From contig DAPT01000126.1 of NCBI GenBank assembly GCA_002502215.1, positions 1-36,576 on the forward strand: a stretch of 36,576 nt of DNA. Direction: 5' to 3'. This stretch comes from Euryarchaeota archaeon UBA124. Its GTDB lineage: Archaea; Thermoplasmatota; Poseidoniia; Poseidoniales; Poseidoniaceae. Below the pieces are notes generated by a model that was not told where the DNA came from, made no database searches, and saw only the letters and a program-made list of their open reading frames with translations. Below, one piece after another: positions 16,201-23,454 of the stretch (positions are counted from its first letter, which is position 1; each line of letters starts with the position of its first letter). Position numbers and translations under genes: made by a program.

Positions 16201-19147
16201 TGAGGTTCTGAATGAAGAGGGGGTTAGCCAAGATCTCGATGCTGGAAACTCAAACCGCTACGTTCGTATGACCGGTAGCGTTCGACTCGAATCAATCGAT
16301 GTGGCTCCAGATCCGCTGAGTTACTTCACAGTCGTAGAGGAGCGAAGCATCAACAGCACCGGCGAAACGCCTGTCTTTGAGTGGACTGAAATTGCAAACC
16401 AGACAGGAACAATTGGAGGCGATTTCGATTGGACCATGGATTTGGGTCCGACCACTGCTGGTGAGCATTACTATCGATTCCGATTAACCGGTTACGAAGG
16501 CGGTGACACCGTTTGTCCAACATCGGTTTATCGCCCGGATGATGCATGCGCAATCCCATTCAATCTTACGATTGACCAATTTGCCCCTGAACTTGTATCG
16601 GTCAAGGTACTGAACGGTCAGGTTGATCCGAACTATGAATCGAATTGGCGAAGTTTGGTCGACGATACCTGGGTTATTCCGTCAAACAATCAATACATCA
16701 AGGTCGGAGTAACGGACTTCCAAGACCTCCCAGCAACGATTAATCTCTACTACTGGGTCGAGTATCAACACGATCAAAACCTCGATGGAGTTGCTGATGA
16801 AAATGAGTACGCTATGGTTTCATTGACAAGCGATGGAGCGTATCCAACGGCGAATTACACAGGCAATTACAACGACTTAGCAAACCAAGAGCAAGACCCC
16901 GTAGGACGTGTGAGCATGTTCCTGGAAGGCTTTGACCTCGCTGGAAACGCTATCGATGGTGGATCCTTCGGAATTTTCGATGATGAGGTCACGTATGCTT
17001 CGATGCCTTCCAAATCACCAGAAATTCTCAAGTTCAACATTGAGAATTCTGCCGGACGACCATTGCTCAATTCAAACCACCCGTCCTACGAGGGTGATTG
17101 GAATCAAACCATGTACGCAGGAAACGAATACCACCTCATTGTTGAGGCAGAGGATCGAAACGGTTGGAGGGACATCGATTACATTCAGGTGGATTTGACA
17201 AACGATCGAGATGACCTTACACTGTACTACTTCCCTCGTAACGAGACAGCGTGGACAGACAGTCCACACATCACCATTGTTCCAGAAGGTGAAAACTCCG
17301 ATGGCCCACAGTTGCTGCGAATGGATGGCGACTATCTCGTCAATCCGTTTACGGATGAGTTCTATCTCGACTTACCAATCCGCGTTAACTGGGGAATTGT
17401 AGGCTTGCAAAGCCTCGCCTCTCCTGTAATCTCAATTGCCGATTTGGACGGTAACGATAAGCGAAAGATTGTTGGTTCGACAACCGAAATTACTCAGTGG
17501 TATTACTCCGATGGAATTCGACTCGACATTCGAACCGATGAAGCGAACGATTTGATGATAACACCGTACTTTAGCGACATCAGCCCACCGATTACTGCGG
17601 ATGTTCGTGAGGGCTATGTCTACCCAGGAAACACGATTGCTTTCGAAGGCCAATACGCCTACATCGATGGTATCTTGGACAGCGTTTACATTCTACCCGA
17701 AATGGAGTTGACGCTTGAAATCACACGGTTGCAGGCACAACCAAGCACAGCTGGAGGGGTTCAATACTTCGCTTACGGTGCTGGTGGCGCAGATGGAACC
17801 AAACAGGATGGACAACCAACGTATCACACCTTCAAGGGTGGTGCATTCAACATCAACATCACGGCTCCGACCTCGACGAACGAGTACACCTACCAGTTCA
17901 AACTGGTCAACCTTCCTGAGGGGGCTCTTGATACAACGGAAGCCGCTTGTGCTACATCGACCTCCTACGGATGCGGTGATTTCGTCATCAAGGTTGATGC
18001 AAATGCACCTGCCGTTCGAGCAAACACATGGACAGCAAGGGATGAAGCTGGCACCGTTCTGGAAGAGTCTGTTTCGACTTCCAACTTCAGATGCATCGAC
18101 GTTACAATGCAAATCGATGAGAAGGAAGCCTTGTTCCAGGGTGATGTATCCGTGGCATGGAAATTCTACATCGATCCAACAAACGACGTCACTTGGCCGT
18201 TCTATGGTCAAATTCACGGCATTGATCCACTTACTGCACCGCTTTCATTGACGCCGGTTGCTGGCGGATATGCGGCGAGCGCTGATTGTGTTGATCTTTG
18301 GCCTTCCGTCGACCAAGAACTTCCAACTCAGGAACAAATCAACAACATCGAAGTTGTGTTCTGGGTCGTTGGTGCTGATTCAGCAGGCTCTGCTGTTCTG
18401 GGCGGAGGTCCAACTGGAGACGGATCGATTGCGCCGATTTATTCCGGTGAGGCTCGTTACAATTCGATGTACAACTTTATCTTCGAAGAAGCAAGTTATT
18501 CCGTCAAGGAAATCGATCTTTTGCCACGTTCGCCAGAGGTTGGTGAATCAATGACCTTGATCATTGAAGTCGTCAACACTGGTTCAAAGGCAGGCGAGGC
18601 AACGCTTCGTATCCAGTCGGTTGTTGACGGCGGGATTCCTGTAACAGAAAAGACGATTACATCGAGTCTCATTTCAATCGATGGCGAAGTCGACGTAGAA
18701 GTTGTCTTGGAATCCTTCGTAACGCCAACCACAGGGATGTATTACCTCATCTTTGATGATGTGACCGGCGAATTGCTCTACAATGGTTCGAGCAGTGGAG
18801 ATAGTTTCAATGTCAAGATTGCGAGTGATAGCGACGATTCTGGCACGCTGATGCTGATTATTGTCATCCTCATCGGTCTCATCCTCGTCTTGGTTCTCGT
18901 TGGTTTCGTCGTTGTTCGTCGTGGCAACAACGACGTTGACGAATATCTGTACGAAGATGAGGCTGAAGGAAAGGCCTACGCAACATTACCTGGTCAGCAA
19001 GAAACGTCTGTACCGCCAGCGAATGTGTCGCCTCAAATGGCAGAAGCAATGCAAAAATTCCCACAGTGGTCACAGGCTGAAATACAAGGCTACTTCGACC
19101 AAGGCTGGGATGTCGCTTCCCTGCAAGATTGGCTTGAAAACCAGTGA
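13256..19147 (+). CDS. Giant membrane-anchored surface protein with cytoplasmic tail motif
   Basis: 1963 residues. There is an N-terminal signal peptide (ALFLVTLMILTPLASGA) and a very long extracellular part. About residues 110-380 contain a region resembling the MAM-like beta-sandwich found after immune-inhibitor-A-type proteases (YVEMRYSP ... WSNVKIDLSDYGG ... GWYIDNFRFG), but no protease motif. An EF-hand-like DQNLDGVADENE occurs near 1171-1182. Many NxT/NxS sequons are present. A CARDB-like repeat lies close to the membrane (SPEVGESMTLIIEVVNTGSK). A C-terminal membrane helix (about 1868-1890) is followed by a cytoplasmic tail ending in a compact helical motif (FPQWSQAEIQGYFDQGWD, then LQDWLENQ). 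Adhesion, envelope or polymer-binding roles are plausible. ATG 13256 has AGGTGA four nt upstream; GTG 13241 is the alternative. Confidence 0.88.
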   Translation: MPNENRRTKIALFLVTLMILTPLASGASIDNFSSGSNEVDVLVNDASTYSNNVDGSIDLPVGESITSASMAVSSDPAIHGAHTRIDTETIPRVWNPNFNGQTTSFSAVEEFQFEDGSTSTPVSLKAEGILTDFEGDMAGFIDGTTPPLQSGAPWEHGSLFGGVVVPSNCASGSDCWGTGLYDNDYTDDNNGGAFKEMLLSPTLDLTSSSAVKDPSVYFDSFHQLMTLATSGANPLYRYADCAYVEMRYSPTAFFDPAVSPWEHIDIDIQNSSGISFGSGYYQVGNQGAQSKIDGRCGGVSFNDYALAGTSISAFNQDGWSNVKIDLSDYGGNYIELRFVLEYNDVTPGNGYNIYNATSMPGWYIDNFRFGSNLPQSGWMGVRNILPNVQGGENHPNGYGLLTVEAETTTTAVLSIDVLDSLTGQIVTDKNGNTMSGLVGPIHELWDINSSTYSTIDLKFNFDSGPDQLSTPILHGFSIGSRIGTGFNQSIISANPPVNGIWAAQGLGDLMMYNPTIPDHSYNPPMERSHFSYPISSITPVIQDDCAEAPEISLAMDGYGATLENNVKYTLGETTGMPDSTFGFTAVLSYQNPCNVGGMWFDLEFAHHAEQIQIDVADDGDVEYAFTEPAFDMFGRQTKFISSKDANDVHYGSDARTLTLGLSGSVDGGEFMLPVGATIQTAQVGFDNNQIVSTTNTNEGFTWKLMSGLEEVSLGEIGNITRASSEMYPEEMNLTSALNTLMQSTLTPTAHIDANGNGWKKFRFSIESLNATSGSTIDLVGLDVVYHVTQYLSTNANFAKELAQGVALSSATTGYATVPIGVYAQSGGGVSFSSLSVSTSPGYDTTASLVGSPVGLYPNGEIYEIITTHTVSSLTGSAFQEAILIFESATGMIELSYSDLNGFIEVENSNNYITLQSSSVADITEGKEITWRFTVNNVWEDTQEVRIYAGQTANNGVNGLPDAIVLAPVDGNAVENDAGIISFEVLNEEGVSQDLDAGNSNRYVRMTGSVRLESIDVAPDPLSYFTVVEERSINSTGETPVFEWTEIANQTGTIGGDFDWTMDLGPTTAGEHYYRFRLTGYEGGDTVCPTSVYRPDDACAIPFNLTIDQFAPELVSVKVLNGQVDPNYESNWRSLVDDTWVIPSNNQYIKVGVTDFQDLPATINLYYWVEYQHDQNLDGVADENEYAMVSLTSDGAYPTANYTGNYNDLANQEQDPVGRVSMFLEGFDLAGNAIDGGSFGIFDDEVTYASMPSKSPEILKFNIENSAGRPLLNSNHPSYEGDWNQTMYAGNEYHLIVEAEDRNGWRDIDYIQVDLTNDRDDLTLYYFPRNETAWTDSPHITIVPEGENSDGPQLLRMDGDYLVNPFTDEFYLDLPIRVNWGIVGLQSLASPVISIADLDGNDKRKIVGSTTEITQWYYSDGIRLDIRTDEANDLMITPYFSDISPPITADVREGYVYPGNTIAFEGQYAYIDGILDSVYILPEMELTLEITRLQAQPSTAGGVQYFAYGAGGADGTKQDGQPTYHTFKGGAFNINITAPTSTNEYTYQFKLVNLPEGALDTTEAACATSTSYGCGDFVIKVDANAPAVRANTWTARDEAGTVLEESVSTSNFRCIDVTMQIDEKEALFQGDVSVAWKFYIDPTNDVTWPFYGQIHGIDPLTAPLSLTPVAGGYAASADCVDLWPSVDQELPTQEQINNIEVVFWVVGADSAGSAVLGGGPTGDGSIAPIYSGEARYNSMYNFIFEEASYSVKEIDLLPRSPEVGESMTLIIEVVNTGSKAGEATLRIQSVVDGGIPVTEKTITSSLISIDGEVDVEVVLESFVTPTTGMYYLIFDDVTGELLYNGSSSGDSFNVKIASDSDDSGTLMLIIVILIGLILVLVLVGFVVVRRGNNDVDEYLYEDEAEGKAYATLPGQQETSVPPANVSPQMAEAMQKFPQWSQAEIQGYFDQGWDVASLQDWLENQ

Positions 19148-19160
19148 TGGACGTGACCAC

Positions 19161-19967
19161 TTGAGTGTGGAATTGTCCTGGGAAGACATTGTCTGGAGTG
19201 ATCCAGATGGTGGGAAGATTGTCTTGCATGGCGTGCTTCCAACCACGGTTTATCCACAAGCATTGAGGCCTCGCATGGAGTGGCACGCACTCGCACTGCT
19301 CGAGGGTCCTGAGATTGAAGATGTGTGGGTACTTGAGGAAGAATCTGAAAAGGAATCACCGGGAATTAACCTTGCATCGGCTATCTTGGGTGGAGGAATC
19401 GATTCCGCTCTGATAGAAGATTTGACACAACTCGATGAACTACAAACCGGACGATTCCCAGATCCTGAACCGCGACGTTTGCATCGTCTAGCACTTCGAC
19501 ACAATCGCCCTGTGTATTGCATAGAGCCGACACTCGACGACTCTGCATGGGAAGAGCAACGAACACTTGAGGCGAAAGTATCGACGCATTGGCGTAAATT
19601 GCTCTCCATGGTCCGCATCGGAAAGAAATGGAGAAAGGCCGTTAAGGTTCGAATTTTTGATGCAGTGCCTCCTCCGAAGAACGTCGCAAAAGACATGGCG
19701 ACTGCAGCAGTCCTTACAGCAGCGTGGTGGGATTTAACAGAATCACGAATCAACGCCGCTCTTTCAAACGCCAGAGACAAGCGATTTGCCCAACGTTTGC
19801 GCGGCGCCCTCGCACAAGAGCGTGAAAAACACGGTGAGGCAGCGACTTTGTTGTTGCCAATGGTTCAGACGTGGCGCCCTGCAATTCTTGGAATGCTCAA
19901 TTCCACTCCTGAACCAGAGGAGATTATTTCATCATCAGGGCCGTCGGAACAACAGGAGGAGGAATGA
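19161..19967 (+). CDS. Unrecognised protein, coupled to TBP-like gene
   Basis: About 268 residues; I do not recognise the family. The frame is open far upstream inside the giant surface-protein gene, but that part has unusual composition and is only the other reading of the surface protein. The first plausible starts after that gene's stop are TTG 19161 and GTG 19167, giving SVELSWEDIVWSDPDGG. Visible features are a small beta-rich start, an acidic region (WVLEEESEKES), a basic helical segment (WRKLLSMVRIGKKWRKAVKVRIF), a helix resembling ARDKRFAQRLRGALAQER, and an acidic Ser/Gln-rich tail. The latter helix recalls the ERDxxMAxxL region of TraB-like proteins, but the rest does not match, so I draw no conclusion. 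It is soluble. Its stop overlaps the next gene's start (ATGA). Confidence 0.6.
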   Translation: MSVELSWEDIVWSDPDGGKIVLHGVLPTTVYPQALRPRMEWHALALLEGPEIEDVWVLEEESEKESPGINLASAILGGGIDSALIEDLTQLDELQTGRFPDPEPRRLHRLALRHNRPVYCIEPTLDDSAWEEQRTLEAKVSTHWRKLLSMVRIGKKWRKAVKVRIFDAVPPPKNVAKDMATAAVLTAAWWDLTESRINAALSNARDKRFAQRLRGALAQEREKHGEAATLLLPMVQTWRPAILGMLNSTPEPEEIISSSGPSEQQEEE

Positions 19968-20500
19968 TGAGCGGCAACATTGACGTTACAGTTGAGAATC
20001 AACTCGTTCGTTTCGTTGCTCCAGAACCAATCGACGGCAACGCTGTCGTCGAACATCTTGACGGACAGCGTGTTGGGAAAATGGTCATCAAAGCCTTGCG
20101 GAGGCCGAGAGCAACACTTGTCATCGATCCAGAGGGACGGATTACTGTCCATGGAACGCATCGCGTCGAGGCGGCTCGTGATGCTGCCAAGGAACTCTTG
20201 CTCCGACTCGGGAAAGACGATACAGGTTTGAAAACAGAACTTGGTCCGATCATCGCATCCTTTTACTTCAATACGCCAATCAAGGTTGAATCCATTGTCG
20301 GTCAATTGGGTGCTGGAGAGGGCCAATACGATGAACGACTTGACTGCGGAATCATCAATGATGAACGGCACGATCTCGTTCTTCACATTTGGGAAAACGG
20401 ACGTTGTGTGGTCACCGACGGGCGGCACCCAAAGATGGTCGCGATGGCTGCAGTATACTGGCAATCGAAGTTCAAAGACCTCGGAATTGCAAGTTTTTGA
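19964..20500 (+). CDS. Divergent TATA-binding-protein-fold protein
   Basis: 178 residues, the length of archaeal TBP, with two recognisable half-repeats. The first contains VGKMVIKALRRPRATLVIDP then GRITVHGTHRVEAARDAAKEL, which follows the TBP pattern (G..YR...P.AT.LIF..GKIV.TGAKS...A). The second contains DLVLHIWENGRCVVTDGRH. The conserved DNA-intercalating Phe pairs and much of the usual concave-face sequence are replaced, so this is not a canonical TBP. It may be an alternative general transcription factor, a promoter-selective paralogue, or a TBP-domain protein recruited to another role. GGAGGAGGA directly precedes the start; ATG 19964 and ATG 19967 are both possible. It is translationally coupled to the unrecognised gene and followed by the TatD-like hydrolase after 9 nt. 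Confidence 0.72.
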   Translation: MMSGNIDVTVENQLVRFVAPEPIDGNAVVEHLDGQRVGKMVIKALRRPRATLVIDPEGRITVHGTHRVEAARDAAKELLLRLGKDDTGLKTELGPIIASFYFNTPIKVESIVGQLGAGEGQYDERLDCGIINDERHDLVLHIWENGRCVVTDGRHPKMVAMAAVYWQSKFKDLGIASF

Positions 20501-20509
20501 GGGTTCAGC

Positions 20510-21394
20510 ATGGTTGATGCTCAACGGCTCTGGAAAGGACCGATTCTGGATAATCATTTCCACCTGAACAGAAAAGGTCGGTTTTTGGATGCGGCAAAGG
20601 ATTTCAAGAATGTAGGCGGTACCCATCTTGTCCTTGTACACTGCCCAGATTTTGCATCTCCGCCTACGTCCATCAACGAACATCGAGCCACCTATCAAGA
20701 CACCATTGCAATGGCTGAGAGAGTACGCTCCGAGCACGATCTCCATGTGCGTGTTGTCCTCGGGCCTCACCCTGCAGCATTTGCACACCAGTTTATTCGA
20801 TGGATGGAGCAAGACGGCGAAAAGGGCAGAGATCGGGCATGTGAGAATTACAGAGACAGCATCGATGCGGCCCTCGAATTTGTGAAGGAAGGTCAAGCTC
20901 ACGCAATTGGCGAGGTAGGTCGGCCGCATTGGGACGTTTCCGATGAGGTTTGGAATCTCTCTAATCTCCTCCTCGAAGAAACGATGACAATGGCTGCACG
21001 AGAAGGGATACCACTGCAGCTTCACGTCGAGGGTGAATTGGAATCAACGTATCGTGACTTATCCGAAATGGCTGCGCGGGCGAACCTTCCAACCCACAGG
21101 TTGATTCGTCATTATTCACCTCCTCAAATTGATGAATCGGTCACACGCGGCCTCACATCAAGTGTTCTTGTTGGTAAGGGCGCTCTCGATCCATTGCTTG
21201 CAACGTATCAGAAAAATCAAACAGGTTTCATGCTGGAAACCGATTACATGGATGATCCACGACGCCCTGGTGCAGTCCTTGGTCCGAAAACTGTACCAAA
21301 ACGTACTCAGCAATTGATGGAGGCTGGTATGGAAGAAGAAATGCTTTGGAAATGTCACGTTGATGTTCCGAATGCACTCTACGGTGATGCGTGA
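20510..21394 (+). CDS. TatD-like metal-dependent hydrolase (COG1099 type)
   Basis: 294 residues of the amidohydrolase/TatD TIM barrel. Metal-binding motifs are NHFHL (about 15-19) for the first metal pair, GEVGRPHWD (about 139) for the bridging Glu, LHVEGE (about 170) and RHYSP (about 200) for histidines, and ETDYMDDPRRPG (about 243) for the catalytic Asp region. TatD proteins are usually Mg-dependent nucleases, but this archaeal branch is uncharacterised as far as I recall. It would be cytosolic. It closes a gene trio with the TBP-like protein, which may point to nucleic-acid work. Confidence 0.82.
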   Translation: MVDAQRLWKGPILDNHFHLNRKGRFLDAAKDFKNVGGTHLVLVHCPDFASPPTSINEHRATYQDTIAMAERVRSEHDLHVRVVLGPHPAAFAHQFIRWMEQDGEKGRDRACENYRDSIDAALEFVKEGQAHAIGEVGRPHWDVSDEVWNLSNLLLEETMTMAAREGIPLQLHVEGELESTYRDLSEMAARANLPTHRLIRHYSPPQIDESVTRGLTSSVLVGKGALDPLLATYQKNQTGFMLETDYMDDPRRPGAVLGPKTVPKRTQQLMEAGMEEEMLWKCHVDVPNALYGDA

Positions 21395-21451
21395 GAATGG
21401 TAAATCTCTTTCAAATTCATCCATCACATTCATGAAATCCTTCTGCATCGA

Positions 21452-22540
21452 ATGGTCATGGCAGGCAACGGTCGGACACTGGGAGCGCTCTTGACAGCGT
21501 TCCTTTTCCTGTCCCTGTTACCGCTTCCCACATCTGCGCAAGGCGTAGTTGGGAGCATCTCTTTGGAATGCAGCGAAGACCCAGACATCAATGTCAAACC
21601 AGGCGAATATCAAGACGAAGTTGTTGAATGCACGGTTACCAACGATGGAACATTGATTGCAGAGAGCATCGACATTACGGAAGAATGGGATGGTGTATAC
21701 GTTAACATGGCGATATCCGAGGATTCCTTTACACTTGATGCAGGAGAATCTGCGGATTTCACAGTGACATTTTCCTGCGATGAACGAACGGACGCCGAAA
21801 TCGAGTACGAATTCACAATCACTGCAACGGTTACTGCTTGGGGACCCATTCCAGTGGAGGGAACACCGCTTTCATCCGTTGCAAACCACACGGGTGACGT
21901 CACCATCAAAGAGTACGGAATGGTCACCCTCGATATGCCAGATACCTCCTCAAGAAACATGCAAACGAGTGAAGAAATTTCCATCACCTTCCAGGTTGAT
22001 AACGATGGAAACGCACCCGACACAATTGAAATCCGTATCACGAATGCCAATGAACTTGAACAATTGGGTTTTGTTCTCCAAAGCGGTGACTTCCTTCGAG
22101 CTTCTGACGTTCAATCTGGCGGTGTCTCAGAGCAACTTGAGTTTATCATTCGTGCACCAAGCGAAGCCCAATCTGAAATACGCAATCTCATTGTAGTCGA
22201 GGCGAGCAGTACACTGGATAGTTCAAAAGATATTGTCGATTTCGACCTTATCGTTGAAGCGGAAGTCGATTCAGCTGGATTAGGCGCAGGACTGTCAGAA
22301 GTAAGCACAGACGACCTTGCCCTTTACGGAGCAATTGGTGGTGGAGTTCTTCTTGTGCTGTTCCTTTTAATCATCATCGGACGTGTTTCAAAGCGATCAT
22401 CGAAGAAGAGGTCTGCGAAGGAAACACCTTCCGAGCCTGTGATTGAAATTGATGACGATGACGACCTTGACTTTGACCTTGATTTCGATGACGATGAGTT
22501 CCCTGAGGACGATCTCGATTCGATGCTGGATGATTTGTAA
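21452..22540 (+). CDS. Membrane-anchored surface protein with poly-acidic cytoplasmic tail
   Basis: 362 residues: signal peptide (LGALLTAFLFLSLLPLPTSA), then two Ig-like or NEW3/CARDB-like beta-sandwich domains (about 30-145 and 155-270; the second has ISITFQVDNDGNAPDTIEIRI). A single membrane helix follows (GAIGGGVLLVLFLLIIIG, about 293-310), with a basic stop-transfer segment (KRSSKKRSAK) and a C-terminal tail of Asp, Leu, Phe and Glu repeats (about 328-362). The tail is unusual and could bind basic proteins or metals, or act as an assembly signal. ATG 21458 is an alternative start. Function is unknown. Confidence 0.8.
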   Translation: MVMAGNGRTLGALLTAFLFLSLLPLPTSAQGVVGSISLECSEDPDINVKPGEYQDEVVECTVTNDGTLIAESIDITEEWDGVYVNMAISEDSFTLDAGESADFTVTFSCDERTDAEIEYEFTITATVTAWGPIPVEGTPLSSVANHTGDVTIKEYGMVTLDMPDTSSRNMQTSEEISITFQVDNDGNAPDTIEIRITNANELEQLGFVLQSGDFLRASDVQSGGVSEQLEFIIRAPSEAQSEIRNLIVVEASSTLDSSKDIVDFDLIVEAEVDSAGLGAGLSEVSTDDLALYGAIGGGVLLVLFLLIIIGRVSKRSSKKRSAKETPSEPVIEIDDDDDLDFDLDFDDDEFPEDDLDSMLDDL

Positions 22541-22565
22541 CGCCGTCCGCTGATTTTGAAATCAC

Positions 22566-22597
22566 CCGTAAGCCCCTGTTTTACGGCAAAAGAGGGG
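22566..22597 (+). other. Candidate H-type RNA pseudoknot ahead of the fabI operon
   Basis: Stem 1 pairs CCGTAA (22566-22571) with TTACGG (22581-22586). Its loop contains CCCCT (22573-22577), which pairs with AGGGG (22593-22597). Connecting loops are 1, 3 and 6 nt, a sterically sound H-type layout. A short dyad GATTT-TG-AAATC (22552-22563) precedes it. It lies between the surface-protein stop and the fabI start, so it could be a leader element of the lipid operon or a 3' structure of the upstream transcript. The transcription start is unknown. Confidence 0.4.
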
Positions 22598-22650
22598 GAA
22601 TACTCAAAGACGTACTGTACCCGGTGACACCTACGAAATGAGGGGTGCGG

Positions 22651-23445
22651 ATGCTAGGTCTACAGGGAAAAACCGCTGTCGTGTTTGGAGTTGCAAGCGA
22701 AGATTCGATTGCATGGGCCATTTGCCAACAATTAGCAGAAGCAGGTGCAGACTTGTTTTTGGGCTATCAAAAACGCTTCATGTCCCGAGTTTTTCAACTC
22801 AAAGACAAGTTGTCAGCAATCAAGGGATTTTACCCACTCGACGTTGCGAATGATGACACGACGAGGGAGTTTTTTGATGAATTTACCAGAGAACATCCAG
22901 GACGAACAATCGACGTTCTCGTGCATGCGATTGGTTTTGCACCGCGAAGCTGCTTTGACCGACCAATCCTGTTTGTTGAGGATTCCGACATCAATACAGC
23001 GATGACCATTTCAGCAAATTCGTTGCAACGGTGCCTCAAATTTGCAATGCCCCATCTCAGTGAAGGTTCTTCGACAATTACGCTTACGTATGCTGCCTCG
23101 ACGCGATTTGTCCCATCTTATGGCATCATGTCGATGGCCAAAGCTGCTTTGGAATGTTGGACGAGAGAACTCGCTTGCCATCTAGGTCCACATGGTCATC
23201 GGGTTAACAGCATCTCTCCCGGCCCAATCCGGACCATTGCCGCCCAAGGCATTCCAGGATTTGATCGAATTCTCGACCACGTTGAAGCAAATGCTCCACT
23301 TCGCCGAAACGTCAACCAGACGGATGTAGCAGGAGCGACGGTTTGGCTTGCAAGCCCTCTTTCAGCCGGAGTTACTGGACAATGCATCCACGTTGATGCT
23401 GGCTATTCAATCACCATGGTGCCGCAGAGCATTATGGATGCATGA
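22651..23445 (+). CDS. fabI: FabI-type enoyl-[acyl-carrier-protein] reductase
   Basis: 264 residues, matching bacterial FabI. Cofactor motif GVASEDSIAWAICQQL corresponds to the FabI GxxxxxSIA pattern. The active site is Y-x6-K in YGIMSMAKAALE, followed by the conserved VNSISPGPIRTIAAQGI block and the C-terminal DVAGATVWLASPLSAGVTGQCIHVDAGY. It reduces the enoyl double bond of carrier-bound acyl chains with NAD(P)H. The megasynthase encoded next has no enoyl-reductase domain, so this is the obvious trans-acting partner. ATG 22651 is preferred over GTG 22645: the GAGGGGTG at 22640-22647 serves as ribosome-binding site. Its stop overlaps the ribosome-binding site of the megasynthase gene. FabI is a hallmark of bacterial type II fatty acid synthesis and is unexpected in archaea. 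Confidence 0.93.
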   Translation: MLGLQGKTAVVFGVASEDSIAWAICQQLAEAGADLFLGYQKRFMSRVFQLKDKLSAIKGFYPLDVANDDTTREFFDEFTREHPGRTIDVLVHAIGFAPRSCFDRPILFVEDSDINTAMTISANSLQRCLKFAMPHLSEGSSTITLTYAASTRFVPSYGIMSMAKAALECWTRELACHLGPHGHRVNSISPGPIRTIAAQGIPGFDRILDHVEANAPLRRNVNQTDVAGATVWLASPLSAGVTGQCIHVDAGYSITMVPQSIMDA

Positions 23446-23454
23446 GGTGAACAT

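Noticed and set aside
18861..19160. Upstream extension of the unrecognised gene into the surface-protein gene
   Set aside because: It is an alternative reading of the surface protein's membrane helix and tail and has the composition of an out-of-frame translation.
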